Source of the DNA: Dehalococcoidia bacterium
GTDB taxonomy: Bacteria > Chloroflexota > Dehalococcoidia > GIF9 > AB-539-J10
Direction of reading: 5' to 3'
NCBI GenBank assembly: GCA_016933195.1
Contig: JAFGBN010000051.1
Coordinates: forward strand, 1-52,384
DNA length: 52,384 nucleotides
A program made the position numbers and the translations under genes. How positions within the stretch are numbered: position 1 is the first letter of the stretch; each line of letters starts with the position of its first letter. This document shows, piece after piece, positions 1 through 9,833 of the stretch. The notes under the pieces were generated by a model. That model was not told where the DNA came from. It saw only the letters and a program-made list of their open reading frames with translations, and searched no databases.

Positions 1-86
1 AGAAGCTGCTAGAAGGTAGTCCCCAGGAAGTATCCAGCGACCCCAGAGCAATCACTGCCTATTTGGGAGAAGAGTATGTTGCTTGA
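1..86 (+). CDS. C-terminal fragment of a branched-chain amino acid ABC transporter ATP-binding protein (LivG-like), truncated by window start
   Basis: Frame from base 3 reads KLLEGSPQEVSSDPRAITAYLGEEYVA*, a LivG-like C-terminus, directly upstream of a LivF-like gene. Confidence 0.65.
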   Translation, partial: KLLEGSPQEVSSDPRAITAYLGEEYVA

Positions 87-109
87 GGTTAAAATAAAAG
101 GAGGAGAAT

Positions 110-823
110 ATGGCGCAACTTGAGATCAAAAAGCTTCGTTCGGGTTATGGGACAATACCCATATTACATGATATTTCCTTGCAAGTGGAGCAAGGTGAAA
201 TCATCGCTGTAATTGGCTCTAACGGGGCAGGTAAAACGACCTTGGTGAGGACTATCTCTGGTCTCATTGAGCCATTGTCGGGGGAGATTATCTTTAATGG
301 AGAATCAATCACCAGAATGCCACCTCATAAGGTAGTGGCCACAGGTGTGGCTCAGGTACCGGAAGGTCGGCAGCTATTCAACTTCTTGACAGTGGAGGAG
401 AACTTGATGATGGGCTCTAATATAGCTGAAGCTCGCGCCCACCGGAAGGAAAGCCTGGAGCTGGTGTTGAGCCTGTTTCCTGTGCTGGCAGAGCGGAAGG
501 ACCAGGAAGCTGGCACGCTGAGTGGCGGAGAGCAGCAGATGCTAGCTACCGCTCGTGGCATGATGGCTCGCCCTTCATTGCTCATGATGGATGAGCCCTC
601 CTGGGGGCTAGCACCGATGCTTACTAAGGAGCTATTCGAGGTTATCGAGCGAGTCAATAAGGAAGTTGGCACTACAATCATGCTGGTTGAGCAGAATGTG
701 TTTAAGGCTTTATCTATAGCCAATCATGCCTATGTTCTGGAGCGAGGAAATGTAGTTATGGAAGGGACGGGACAGGAGCTCCTGGATAACAAGGAGTTGA
801 AGACTGCTTATCTGGGCTTGTAA
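110..823 (+). CDS. livF: Branched-chain amino acid ABC transporter ATP-binding protein (LivF-like)
   Basis: Walker A GSNGAGKTT, signature LSGGEQQMLA, Walker B LLMMDEP; LivF-type length and C-terminus. Confidence 0.9.
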   Translation: MAQLEIKKLRSGYGTIPILHDISLQVEQGEIIAVIGSNGAGKTTLVRTISGLIEPLSGEIIFNGESITRMPPHKVVATGVAQVPEGRQLFNFLTVEENLMMGSNIAEARAHRKESLELVLSLFPVLAERKDQEAGTLSGGEQQMLATARGMMARPSLLMMDEPSWGLAPMLTKELFEVIERVNKEVGTTIMLVEQNVFKALSIANHAYVLERGNVVMEGTGQELLDNKELKTAYLGL

Positions 824-1572
824 GCCTCCAGATAACGATGCAGAGTTATGGCATTTCTAACCGCAAATGCTTCAGCATCGTTGTTGAAGTAAATGTAAAT
901 AGGGTGAGTGCTCTTACCCAGCATAGTGATTTTTTCTGCCCATAGGAAAAGTTCCTCATCAGAGTAGCAGCTCGCGTACAAGCTGTGACCTCCGTGGAAG
1001 CGGATGTAGGCGAAATCGGTAGTAGCTACAAGGGGGCAAGTGAGGCCGGGCATATCAAAAACACATAAACCAGCATTATATTGCCGCAAGATATGAAATA
1101 CGGAATCATCGAGCCATGATTCATGGCGAAATTCAAATACATGGTGATATTTTTGAGGTAAAGAGGAGAGGAAATTTTCCAATACTTCATCATTTCGTTT
1201 CATGTTAGGTGGCAATTGATACAGGAGTGGCCCCAACTTATTTTCCAGGAAAGAAGCCCGCGATAGGAAATTCTCCACTGCTGAGCCCAAATTCCTCAAT
1301 CTTTTTATGTGAGTTATGTATCGGCTTACTTTGACTGCAAAGACAAAGTCATGGGGCGAAGACTCACGCCAGGCGCTAAAAGCTTTCTCCGAAGGCAGGT
1401 GGTAGAAGCTATTGTTGAGCTCTACAGTGGTAAATTGTTTGGCATAAAATTGTAGCCATCTGGACCTTGATAATCCTTCAGGATAATAAAGGCCACGCCA
1501 GTGATTATAGTGCCAGCCGCTGCAGCCGATATAGTATTTCGAGGATGACTTGTTTTTCATATTTGGCAGCAA
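808..1572 (-). CDS. DUF72 domain-containing protein
   Basis: YYIGCSGWHYNHWRGLYYP start, FAVKVSRYITH and RFHG motifs typical of DUF72/YecE. Confidence 0.85.
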   Translation of the reverse strand: MLPNMKNKSSSKYYIGCSGWHYNHWRGLYYPEGLSRSRWLQFYAKQFTTVELNNSFYHLPSEKAFSAWRESSPHDFVFAVKVSRYITHIKRLRNLGSAVENFLSRASFLENKLGPLLYQLPPNMKRNDEVLENFLSSLPQKYHHVFEFRHESWLDDSVFHILRQYNAGLCVFDMPGLTCPLVATTDFAYIRFHGGHSLYASCYSDEELFLWAEKITMLGKSTHPIYIYFNNDAEAFAVRNAITLHRYLEAYKPR

Positions 1573-1850
1573 CCTTATATAATACTGCTAGATGGTGACA
1601 TCTCGAGCTACTCTCTCTGTTTCTGCAAGCTGGAATTGTGGCAATTTTACTTAATTGCTTGCTCATTTCCTCCTTAAAGCAGGAGATTTATATTACTAGA
1701 TTCAGATTGATTCGTCGCTCATGCTTGTCACAAAAAAAGAGTGGAAAGTCGCCTGGCAACGATAAATAAGGTGACCATATGCCACTAATCATGTCAATTG
1801 GGTACACAGCCTTGAACATTTACCCAAGATACATTATACTATCCTACAAG

Positions 1851-1976
1851 AGCTTCTTGGTGACTCTAGCGGAGTGGAACCACCCGTTCCCATCCCGAAC
1901 ACGGAAGTGAAACGCTCCAGCGCAAACGATACTTAGGGGGCAACCCTTTGGGAAAATATGTCGTTGCCAAGAAGCT
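1851..1976 (+). rRNA. rrf: 5S ribosomal RNA
   Basis: Core ...GGAACCACCCGTTCCCATCCCGAACACGGAAGTGAAACGCTCCAGCG... with terminal stem AGCTTCTTGG/CCAAGAAGCT (1851-1860/1967-1976); exact ends approximate. Confidence 0.9.
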
Positions 1977-2264
1977 TTTCTATTTTTGTTTTCCTACCTG
2001 TGCCAGGTCAGATTTTATATCATATTTAGCAGCACTGAAGAAGCTGCTACCTGCTTGGCAAGCCTTCACATCTTAGCCCAGCCAAGGCAGGTTAAGCAAA
2101 TATAAAACCAGAATTTCCTCCCCTTGCACTATCTACAGTTCGTCCGCTCATCTTTACCTTTCAAGGCAAATTTTCTACCGTTCAGCGGAAGTTGATTGAC
2201 CCTTGGAGTATCAATTAGCCATTATAGCAGCAACTGAGCAGACGCATGAAAGGAGGTGAAAGCT

Positions 2265-2411
2265 ATGACTGAGGTAGTGGCTAAGACTATAGAGGTGGGA
2301 GGGTTGCTTGGCATAGGTGCACTTTTGGCTGGTTTGGGGGTCTTTTTCTGGGGATTGAGGCACTTGAGCGGGATGCCGAGAAAGAGCTGGAAAAACTGGA
2401 AAGAAGGGTAA
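2265..2411 (+). CDS. Small single-TM protein (48 aa) MTEVVAKTIEVGGLLGIGALLAGLGVFFWGLRHLSGMPRKSWKNWKEG
   Basis: Strong SD AAAGGAGGTGA before ATG; hydrophobic helix plus basic tail; 32 bp upstream of ABC ATPase gene; not in the ORF track. Confidence 0.6.
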   Translation: MTEVVAKTIEVGGLLGIGALLAGLGVFFWGLRHLSGMPRKSWKNWKEG

Positions 2412-2443
2412 GCCATTAGTTAAACGAGGAGGAAGAGAACAGA

Positions 2444-3361
2444 ATGGACACGGTAGTCGAAGTTGGAGGTTTGAGCAAGAACTACGGGAATTTGATAGCA
2501 GTGAATGAAGTCAGCTTTGCAATCAGGAAAGGAGAGATATTTGGGCTCTTGGGTCCTAATGGGGCGGGCAAGACCACAACAGTGGAGCTAATTGAGGGCT
2601 TGAGGAAGCCTGATGCTGGCTTCATCAAGGTTTGTGGCATTGACACCTCAGAAAGAACTGACAGAGTGAAGGAGCTCATTGGGGTTCAACTCCAAACGAC
2701 CACTATCTATAACAGGATTCGGGTTGGTGAAGCGATTGAATTATTTGGCAGCTATTATCAAAGGTCACTTCGCACCGATGAGATTCTGGACGAGGTATCC
2801 TTGAACGATAAGAAGAACAGCTTTGTTGAGGTGCTTTCTGGAGGGCAACGCCAACGCTTGGCTCTGGCTCTGGCGCTCATCAATGACCCTGAAATACTTT
2901 TCCTCGATGAGCCCACAACTGGACTTGACCCCCAGGCGAGAAGAAATGTCTGGGATATCATCGAGAGACTTAGAGAAAGAGGAAAGACCGTTATCCTCAC
3001 CACTCATTATATGGAAGAAGCAGAGCGGCTTTGCAACCGATTGGGTGTCATGGACTACGGGAAGATTATCGCTCTTGATACGCCCAGAGATTTGATTGCT
3101 AAGCAGAATCTGGAATCAGCCGTGGAGTTTATTACCTCAAAGGGCGTTAGTAAGGGTTTCTTGCAGAAGCTTCCCAAGGTAAGCAAGATAACCAAGGATG
3201 GAGATAGATTCGTTTTGCGTACCAAAGAAGCTTTCCAGGTACTTGTTCAGCTTACTCGTTTGTCTGAGAGCAACGGTTTCAATCTGGAAAGCATCTCGGT
3301 GAGGAAAGCAACGCTGGAGGATGTGTTTCTGGAGCTTACAGGGAGGAAACTGCGCGAGTGA
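2444..3361 (+). CDS. ABC-2 type transporter ATP-binding protein (DrrA/CcmA-like)
   Basis: GPNGAGKTTT, LSGGQRQRLALA, LFLDEPTTGLDP. Confidence 0.92.
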   Translation: MDTVVEVGGLSKNYGNLIAVNEVSFAIRKGEIFGLLGPNGAGKTTTVELIEGLRKPDAGFIKVCGIDTSERTDRVKELIGVQLQTTTIYNRIRVGEAIELFGSYYQRSLRTDEILDEVSLNDKKNSFVEVLSGGQRQRLALALALINDPEILFLDEPTTGLDPQARRNVWDIIERLRERGKTVILTTHYMEEAERLCNRLGVMDYGKIIALDTPRDLIAKQNLESAVEFITSKGVSKGFLQKLPKVSKITKDGDRFVLRTKEAFQVLVQLTRLSESNGFNLESISVRKATLEDVFLELTGRKLRE

Positions 3362-3416
3362 GAATAAAGAGGATGACGCACTATTCAGAAATGGCAAAAA
3401 ACAAAAGAGGAAAAGG

Positions 3417-4004
3417 ATGAAACTCAGCAGAATTGAGAAAAGGGTTATGAATAGTCCTGGGCATGTCCAGCGAGTTATAAATCGTGCCGAAGGTCTGCTA
3501 TGCTTGGCAAATCTGGAAGGGAAACGAGACTTCCTCGAAGTGGGATGTGGGAATGGAGCAACATCGAGATATATTGCCAACAACTACAACTTGAATGTCA
3601 CTGGAATTGACCTGGATTCGGAACAGATAGAGCTCGCACAAAGGAACGCTGGTGAGTTGCCGAATTGTCGTTTCTTAGTGGGAGATGTGACTCGTTTGCC
3701 CTTCCAAGATAACCACTTCGATATTGTCCTGTCATTTGGAGTCATGCATCACATACCCAACTGGTTGGATGCCTTAAAGGAAATAGCCCGGGTCTTGAAG
3801 CCCGATAGCTGTTTCGTCTACTGGGATCTTGTTTACCCAAAATTTATAGCTAATATTGGAAAATTGTTCCAGCACAGCTATGGCATGACGACGGTTTATG
3901 AGTTAAATCTATTTACCGAGGCTCATAACTTCTCCATTATTCAAGCCTCGCGTTCCAAGTCATTGATATTTGACTATTATGAAGCTGTGTATCGGAAGAA
4001 TTAA
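3417..4004 (+). CDS. Class I SAM-dependent methyltransferase (Methyltransf_11-like); start chosen at internal ATG
   Basis: FLEVGCGNGATSRYIA motif I, GIDLDSEQIELA, LPFQDNHFDIVLSFGVMHHIP. Confidence 0.88.
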   Translation: MKLSRIEKRVMNSPGHVQRVINRAEGLLCLANLEGKRDFLEVGCGNGATSRYIANNYNLNVTGIDLDSEQIELAQRNAGELPNCRFLVGDVTRLPFQDNHFDIVLSFGVMHHIPNWLDALKEIARVLKPDSCFVYWDLVYPKFIANIGKLFQHSYGMTTVYELNLFTEAHNFSIIQASRSKSLIFDYYEAVYRKN

Positions 4005-4029
4005 CCAACTGGGAGTGAAAGGAGGACAG

Positions 4030-4767
4030 ATGAATACTCTAGCGGTTCAGATAAAACTGGAATCCAGGTTATTCTTGAGGGAAAAAGAAGCCCTGTTCTG
4101 GATGCTAGCCTTTCCCGTGTTTATGATGGTTCTTTTCGGGCTCATCTGGAAGGACGAAACCTGGGGCGGAACACCAGCTATAGCTTACATACTGCCGGGG
4201 ATAATTGTGATGGCTGTGATGATGACCTGTATAGCGAGCACCGCTACCGGGGTGGTGGAAGATCGTGAGAAAGGGATATTCCGCCGGCTTTCCCTAACAC
4301 CCTTAAGGAGACAGGCTCTCATCGGAGGACAGATTGTAAATCGATACCTTATCGTTTTAGCTCAGACAATCATCCTTATTGGCATAGGAATTGGCTTTTT
4401 TGGAGCTAGCATTGCTGGAAACCGCCTGCTTTTCTGGGGGGTATTGACCATTGGGACACTTTCCTTCCTCGCTCTAGGATTTGCCTTGGCCAGCTTCATA
4501 AAGAGCGAGAAGGGAGCTCACCCTGTTTCCATGATCGTTTTCTTCACCCTGATGTTCCTGGGAGGATGCTTCTTCCCCATCGAGCAGATGCCTGAATTTC
4601 TCCGTCCTGTGTGCGGAGCTTTGCCGTCATTACACCTGAATGATGCCCTGCGGATGGTTGCTGCAGGTGGGGTTGGGTTCAACGAAATATGGCAGGAACT
4701 CCCAGTATTGCTCGGCTGGTTTGGTGGCTGCTCTGCACTGGCAGTCAAATTCTTCAAATGGGAATAG
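4030..4767 (+). CDS. ABC-2 type transporter permease
   Basis: Multiple TM segments, ABC2 pattern (VMMTCIASTATGVVEDREKGIFRRLSLTPL); ATG preceded by GGAGG. Confidence 0.88.
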   Translation: MNTLAVQIKLESRLFLREKEALFWMLAFPVFMMVLFGLIWKDETWGGTPAIAYILPGIIVMAVMMTCIASTATGVVEDREKGIFRRLSLTPLRRQALIGGQIVNRYLIVLAQTIILIGIGIGFFGASIAGNRLLFWGVLTIGTLSFLALGFALASFIKSEKGAHPVSMIVFFTLMFLGGCFFPIEQMPEFLRPVCGALPSLHLNDALRMVAAGGVGFNEIWQELPVLLGWFGGCSALAVKFFKWE

Positions 4768-4817
4768 TTGAGATAGTTGACCTTAAAGCTTAGATTTAGC
4801 ATGATATGAGGTAAGCT

Positions 4818-5870
4818 ATGGAAGGCAGAAAGATACATAAGAGGATAAAGCCAGTTCTGAGCCACTTAGGCGTGATCCTACTTGCTGGAGCAGGATTTGG
4901 GGCTGCCGTGGGGTATTTTACCCCAATGGGCTATCCCACAGCTATAAGCATGACTTTAGGATGTGCCGCTGGCATACATATATTCCAAACCTTGGCTGAG
5001 GCTTACCTTTATCCCAGGTTTGAAAACTTTCCCCGAGGCAGAAAGCTGATTTTTCAGCAGGCAACTTCCCTGCTGGCACATATCCTAGGATGGCTTCTTC
5101 CAATATGGATTGTAAGCATAATAATTGGCTTTAGCCTTTTTCGGGGAGAAGTGCTCGTCTGGCTGGGCATCTTCATCGGTATTGTTTTGATCATTCATTT
5201 GACCCACCAGGCAGTGAACTTCTACCGGGAATTAAGGGAAAAGGATTTGCTTGAGGAGAAGCTGAAAACATTGGCTGCTCAGGCAGAGCTTAAAGCCCTG
5301 CGGGCACAGATTAACCCTCATTTTTTGTTCAATTCCCTGAATACGATAGCTAGCCTTGTAAACATCAACCCTCCAAAGGCTGAGGAGGCTGTTGAGAGGC
5401 TTGCTGACATCTTCCGTTACGCACTATCCTCCTCAGATAAGGAGTTTGTCACTCTAAGGGATGAACTGGACTTCATTGACTCTTACTTAGAGATTGAGAA
5501 AGCGCGCTTTGGAGATAAGCTAAAGGTCAGTAAGGACATCTCGCCTGAGATACTTGGTACTTCCATTCCTAGCCTTGTCCTCCAGCCCCTGGTAGAGAAC
5601 AGTATAAAGCATGGCTCTGCTGAAAATGGGGAGATAAGGATGCAGGTTACAGGTTTTGTAGCTGGAGACTGGGTTGAAGTGGAGGTAAAGGATGAAGGCA
5701 AAGGAGTTCCTGAGGATATAAGAAGAGGCATTTATACCAATGGCACTGGCTTGACGAATGTGAATGAACGCCTCAAGAAAGTATATGGTGACCAATGTGG
5801 TCTGGAAATTAAGGAAAATACTCCTAGAGGTACCGTAGCAGTTGTAACTATACCAAGAGAGAAAGAATGA
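4818..5870 (+). CDS. LytS/YehU-type sensor histidine kinase
   Basis: N-terminal TM region; LKALRAQINPHFLFNSLNTIASLV (His_kinase PF06580) and GTGLTNVNERL ATPase motifs. Confidence 0.9.
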   Translation: MEGRKIHKRIKPVLSHLGVILLAGAGFGAAVGYFTPMGYPTAISMTLGCAAGIHIFQTLAEAYLYPRFENFPRGRKLIFQQATSLLAHILGWLLPIWIVSIIIGFSLFRGEVLVWLGIFIGIVLIIHLTHQAVNFYRELREKDLLEEKLKTLAAQAELKALRAQINPHFLFNSLNTIASLVNINPPKAEEAVERLADIFRYALSSSDKEFVTLRDELDFIDSYLEIEKARFGDKLKVSKDISPEILGTSIPSLVLQPLVENSIKHGSAENGEIRMQVTGFVAGDWVEVEVKDEGKGVPEDIRRGIYTNGTGLTNVNERLKKVYGDQCGLEIKENTPRGTVAVVTIPREKE

Positions 5871-6616
5871 AGCTGAGAACACTGATCGTTGATGATGAAG
5901 CGCCAGCGAGAGAGAGGCTGAGTAGGCAACTTGCTGGCAATTCACTCGTCGAGCTAATCGGCGAAGCAGAAGATGGCGTCAAGGCGGTGGAGCTTATTGA
6001 GGAATTGAATCCTGACCTGGTGCTTCTGGATATTCAAATGCCGGGACTTGATGGCTTCGGAGTGATAAAGATGTTACAAAAGCCGCCGTTGATTATCTTC
6101 GTCACTGCTTATGATGAGTATGCCATCCAGGCTTTTGAAGTGAATGCCTTAGATTACCTGCTTAAGCCATTCACCAAGTCAAGACTGGAGAGGGCCATAA
6201 GAAGAGCGTATCAGGAATTATCAAAGCGCGCTGATTTCTCAGCCAAGTTAGATGCAATGTTCAAGACGCTAAGAGAACCGCTGCACTATCTGGATAGAAT
6301 CGCTGTGAGGAAGGGGGGGAAGATATTCGTCATCGATGCAGCGAACATAGACTGGATTGGAAGTGAAAGCGGGCTAATCTTCATCCATACCGGAGAGGAA
6401 AGATATATTACGAATTACACTCTGGAGGAGCTTGAGAACCGACTTAACCCCAAGGTGTTCTTCAGGGCACACAGGTCGGCAATAGTGAACCTAACCAAAA
6501 TCAAGGAAATCGTCCCCTGGTTTGCCGGAAGTTACAGAATCAAGCTTACTACCGGCGCTGAGGTAGACCTGAGCCGGGGTCAAGCCAGAGAACTGCGGAA
6601 ACTAATCCAGTGGTAG
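5867..6616 (+). CDS. LytTR-family response regulator
   Basis: Receiver domain (LIVDDEAPARERL, LVLLDIQMPG, LKPF) plus LytTR domain (FFRAHRSAIVNLTKIKEI); overlaps upstream kinase by 4 nt. Confidence 0.93.
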   Translation: MKLRTLIVDDEAPARERLSRQLAGNSLVELIGEAEDGVKAVELIEELNPDLVLLDIQMPGLDGFGVIKMLQKPPLIIFVTAYDEYAIQAFEVNALDYLLKPFTKSRLERAIRRAYQELSKRADFSAKLDAMFKTLREPLHYLDRIAVRKGGKIFVIDAANIDWIGSESGLIFIHTGEERYITNYTLEELENRLNPKVFFRAHRSAIVNLTKIKEIVPWFAGSYRIKLTTGAEVDLSRGQARELRKLIQW

Positions 6617-6688
6617 AGGCAAAATCCTTTTGACCTAGGCTTTACTGCGAGGTCAGAGTTTCATACGATGAATAGCCCTTTGTAGTTT

Positions 6689-7465
6689 TCATTCCTCTAA
6701 TTGCGCCAGGTCAAATCTCATGCCGTCTCTGGCAGCGATTACCCGGATGCCAGTCTCATCGGTTAGTTGCTTGGCCAGCTCCCAGGGCCTGGCTCGCCAC
6801 ATGGTCATACCGAAGTGAGTGAGTATGGCTGCTCTGGGTCTTATTTCCTCTATTATTCGCTTTGCTTCGGGAAGTGCTAGGTGGTCGACAGGAGCCCCGG
6901 GGTTCAATCTGACCACATTGATAATTAGCAGGGCGCCCGTATAGTAATGGAGCAAATCATCAAAATATTTAGTATCAGTAATCCAGGAGAAAGTATGTTG
7001 TGGTGTCCGGAAGATAAAACCATATGTTTCTACCGGGTGGTGATGTTTAACAGGTGTCTCAAGGGAAATATCGCTTAATTTGTAATGACCGCCTTCAGTT
7101 AAGACCTTTATATCTTGAGGGAAAGTTTGCAGATAAGACAGTATTACCCGGTCTTCGCTCAGGGCGTCGTTAGGAGCAAAAACTGTACCTCGCTTTTTTG
7201 TGCCTCCGTTGGTCATGGCTTCAATCATGATGTTAATATCCCCACTGTGGTCTAAGTGCTTGTGAGACAAAATAATGGCATCCAGCTTAGAAGGGTCAAG
7301 TTTCCTCTTAGCAACCTGAACTAAGCAGCCGGGACCAGGGTCCATAAGTATTTGAGTATTTCCAAGGTTAAGCCAGGCGCCTCCTGAAGCTAGAAGCTGG
7401 CGCGCAACCATAAACCTGGCACCGGCAGTACCCAGAAAGGTGATTACGTTGCTTAATTCAGCCAT
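6689..7465 (-). CDS. MBL-fold metallo-hydrolase (RNase Z-like)
   Basis: LSHKHLDHSGD metal-binding motif, later ILTHFGM. Confidence 0.85.
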   Translation of the reverse strand: MAELSNVITFLGTAGARFMVARQLLASGGAWLNLGNTQILMDPGPGCLVQVAKRKLDPSKLDAIILSHKHLDHSGDINIMIEAMTNGGTKKRGTVFAPNDALSEDRVILSYLQTFPQDIKVLTEGGHYKLSDISLETPVKHHHPVETYGFIFRTPQHTFSWITDTKYFDDLLHYYTGALLIINVVRLNPGAPVDHLALPEAKRIIEEIRPRAAILTHFGMTMWRARPWELAKQLTDETGIRVIAARDGMRFDLAQLEE

Positions 7466-7586
7466 CGCTGAATTATAACAAGTAAAGCTGCTAAAATGAT
7501 AAAGTGGAGTTATAGAGAGACCTGTAAAGGGTAGATTACGGAACTAGAATGGGTACGGAGAAAGCACAAAAGTAAACAGGAGAACT

Positions 7587-8531
7587 ATGAGCTACGGGAC
7601 AAACGGCAATCGCTTTGCCATTCAGACATTTAGCCTTTCCAGGAAATTCGGAGATTTGGTAGCAGTAAATAGCATAGATTTATGTATTAAGGAAGGAGAG
7701 CTATTCTCATTGCTAGGACCAAATGGCGCTGGCAAAACAACCGCTATCAAGATGCTATGCTGTCTGCTCAGGCCGAGCAGCGGCACAGCCACGATCATGG
7801 GTCATGATATACAGGAGTATCCCATGGCAGTGAAACAAATAACAGATGTCTCGCCACAGGAAACAGCAATCGCTGAGCATCTTGACGCTTGGGAGAACCT
7901 GAGCTTGATGGGGAGGATACATGGATTGGCGAAGGAAGAGGTGAAAAAGAGGTCAGGGGAACTGCTGGATATGGTAGGCTTGACTAAGAGGGCAAAAGAA
8001 CAAGTAAGGAAATTCTCAGGAGGGATGAAAAGGAGGCTCAGCATCGCTATGGCTCTTGTTTCCGATCCCCAGGTGCTATTTCTGGATGAACCCACCCTTG
8101 GCCTCGATCCTCAGTCGAGAAGAGGCATATGGGAACATATAGCAGAGCTTAAAGGCAAAAAGACGATACTGCTTACAACCCATTACTTGGAAGAGGCTGA
8201 TGCCCTGGCAGATAGAATAGTGATAATAGACCAGGGCAAGATAGCGGCCCTGGGAACTGCGCAGGAGTTAAAAGATAGCATCTCCGATATGCAAGTTATG
8301 GTGGTCAAGGCAAAGAACCTGACTCCTGATACCATTGAGGGTCTAAAGGAGATATACCTGGAGGTAAAAGCAACAGAGGAAGGGATTGAGATTAGAGCGC
8401 AAGAGTTGAATTTCTACGAGATAGTGGATTATTTGCGCCCCAGAGGAGTTGCCATCCAATCCACGTCTCTAAAACAACCCACTTTGGACGATGTATTTCT
8501 GCATCTTACTGGAACGGCGTTAAGAGAATGA
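7587..8531 (+). CDS. ABC-2 transporter ATP-binding protein
   Basis: GPNGAGKTT, FSGGMKRRLSIA, LFLDEPTLGLDP. Confidence 0.92.
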   Translation: MSYGTNGNRFAIQTFSLSRKFGDLVAVNSIDLCIKEGELFSLLGPNGAGKTTAIKMLCCLLRPSSGTATIMGHDIQEYPMAVKQITDVSPQETAIAEHLDAWENLSLMGRIHGLAKEEVKKRSGELLDMVGLTKRAKEQVRKFSGGMKRRLSIAMALVSDPQVLFLDEPTLGLDPQSRRGIWEHIAELKGKKTILLTTHYLEEADALADRIVIIDQGKIAALGTAQELKDSISDMQVMVVKAKNLTPDTIEGLKEIYLEVKATEEGIEIRAQELNFYEIVDYLRPRGVAIQSTSLKQPTLDDVFLHLTGTALRE

Positions 8532-9259
8532 GATTCGTGGAATTGGCCACGAGAAACTTCAAGGAGATGTGCCGGGACCCTCTATCCATGGGCCTCGAAG
8601 TAGGGATTCCTGCAGGTTTTCTGGTTATGTTCTGGGCTCTTGGCCGGAGTATGGCAGACGAAAGCTTTCTCATTCCTACTATGTTGGCACCTGGAATAGC
8701 GGTCTTTGGTTTTGTTTTCTTATTAATGTTTTCAGCCGTGGTGCTCGCTAAAGATAGGGAAAGCGCACTTTTGTCAAGGCTTCTCACTGCCCCACTAAAG
8801 CCACGGGACTTCATTCTGTCCTACTCCTTGCCGTACATCCCGGTGATTATCCTTCAGATGGCACTGTGCTTTGGCATAGGAGCTCTGCTTGGACTTGAGA
8901 TGCTTGGAAATGCAGGTCTCATTTTTCTCGTCCTTCTCGTCATGGGGATATGCTGTGTGGAACTGGGAATGATTCTGGGACTGCTTTTTACCGTGAATCA
9001 AGTGTCGGGTGTTGGCTCAGCAATAATAACCTTCGTAGCGTTACTCGGAGGAATCTGGATAGACTTAGAAGCGATAGGAGGCGTGTTCTACGACGTAGGG
9101 AATGCTCTTCCCTTTGCCCATGCTATTGATGCAGCAAGAGATGTTATTATAGGGGCTGATTTCAGTAGCATTGCCACTGATTTCTACTGGGTTCTTGGCT
9201 ATACCTTATTGTTCTTTACCCTGGGCATTTTCCTGTTCAGGCGGAGGATGGTGGAATGA
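8528..9259 (+). CDS. ABC-2 type transporter permease
   Basis: Six-TM-like hydrophobic pattern; ATGA overlap with ATPase gene. Confidence 0.88.
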   Translation: MRFVELATRNFKEMCRDPLSMGLEVGIPAGFLVMFWALGRSMADESFLIPTMLAPGIAVFGFVFLLMFSAVVLAKDRESALLSRLLTAPLKPRDFILSYSLPYIPVIILQMALCFGIGALLGLEMLGNAGLIFLVLLVMGICCVELGMILGLLFTVNQVSGVGSAIITFVALLGGIWIDLEAIGGVFYDVGNALPFAHAIDAARDVIIGADFSSIATDFYWVLGYTLLFFTLGIFLFRRRMVE

Positions 9260-9297
9260 ACAAAATTGATAACATACTTAGTACATAAGAGAGAATA

Positions 9298-9813
9298 ATG
9301 GCAGAATTGGAAGCAGAAATTGCCCGGCTAATAAGAGAATACCAAGCCAAAGCAGGAAGGCCTTTGACTGTTGGCACGGTTGAGTCAGCTACCGGCGGCA
9401 GGATAGCCGATAGGATAACCGATGTTTCTGGCAGTTCTGACTATTTTAAAGGTTCTATTGTGTCCTACAGCAATGAGACAAAGATAGAAGTCGTCGGGGT
9501 GAAAAAGGAGACCATAGAGAGCTATGGGGCTGTCAGTGAGCAAACAGCTGTGGAGATGGCTGAAGGTGGCCGAAAACTCCTGTGTGTAGATATATGCCTC
9601 TCCGATACTGGAATCGCCGGTCCCGCAGGTGGCAGCCCTGAAAAGCCTGTGGGACTGTTTTATATTGGCCTGGCAGCCGAGCGTGATAGCTCAAGCCAAA
9701 AACATATCTTTCGTGGGAATCGAGAACAGAACAAGCAGAGTGCTGTTGAGGCTGCGCTAAGTATGTTAAAGCAATATTTACGACAACGGAGTGGACAGCC
9801 TAGTGAATTTTAA
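9298..9813 (+). CDS. CinA-family nicotinamide-nucleotide amidohydrolase
   Basis: TVGTVESATGGRIADRITDVSGSSDYFKGSIVSYSN and TGIAGPAGGSPEKPVGLFYIGLA. Confidence 0.92.
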   Translation: MAELEAEIARLIREYQAKAGRPLTVGTVESATGGRIADRITDVSGSSDYFKGSIVSYSNETKIEVVGVKKETIESYGAVSEQTAVEMAEGGRKLLCVDICLSDTGIAGPAGGSPEKPVGLFYIGLAAERDSSSQKHIFRGNREQNKQSAVEAALSMLKQYLRQRSGQPSEF

Positions 9814-9833
9814 CCGCTTCAGGACTTAAGGCT

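Noticed and set aside
352-723. 123-aa minus-strand ORF inside livF
   Set aside because: Antisense shadow of a solid ABC ATPase; many similar overlapping ORFs in the track were rejected on the same ground.
2222-2416. 64-aa minus-strand ORF
   Set aside because: The plus-strand 48-aa ORF in the same place has a strong SD and membrane-protein character and is the better candidate.
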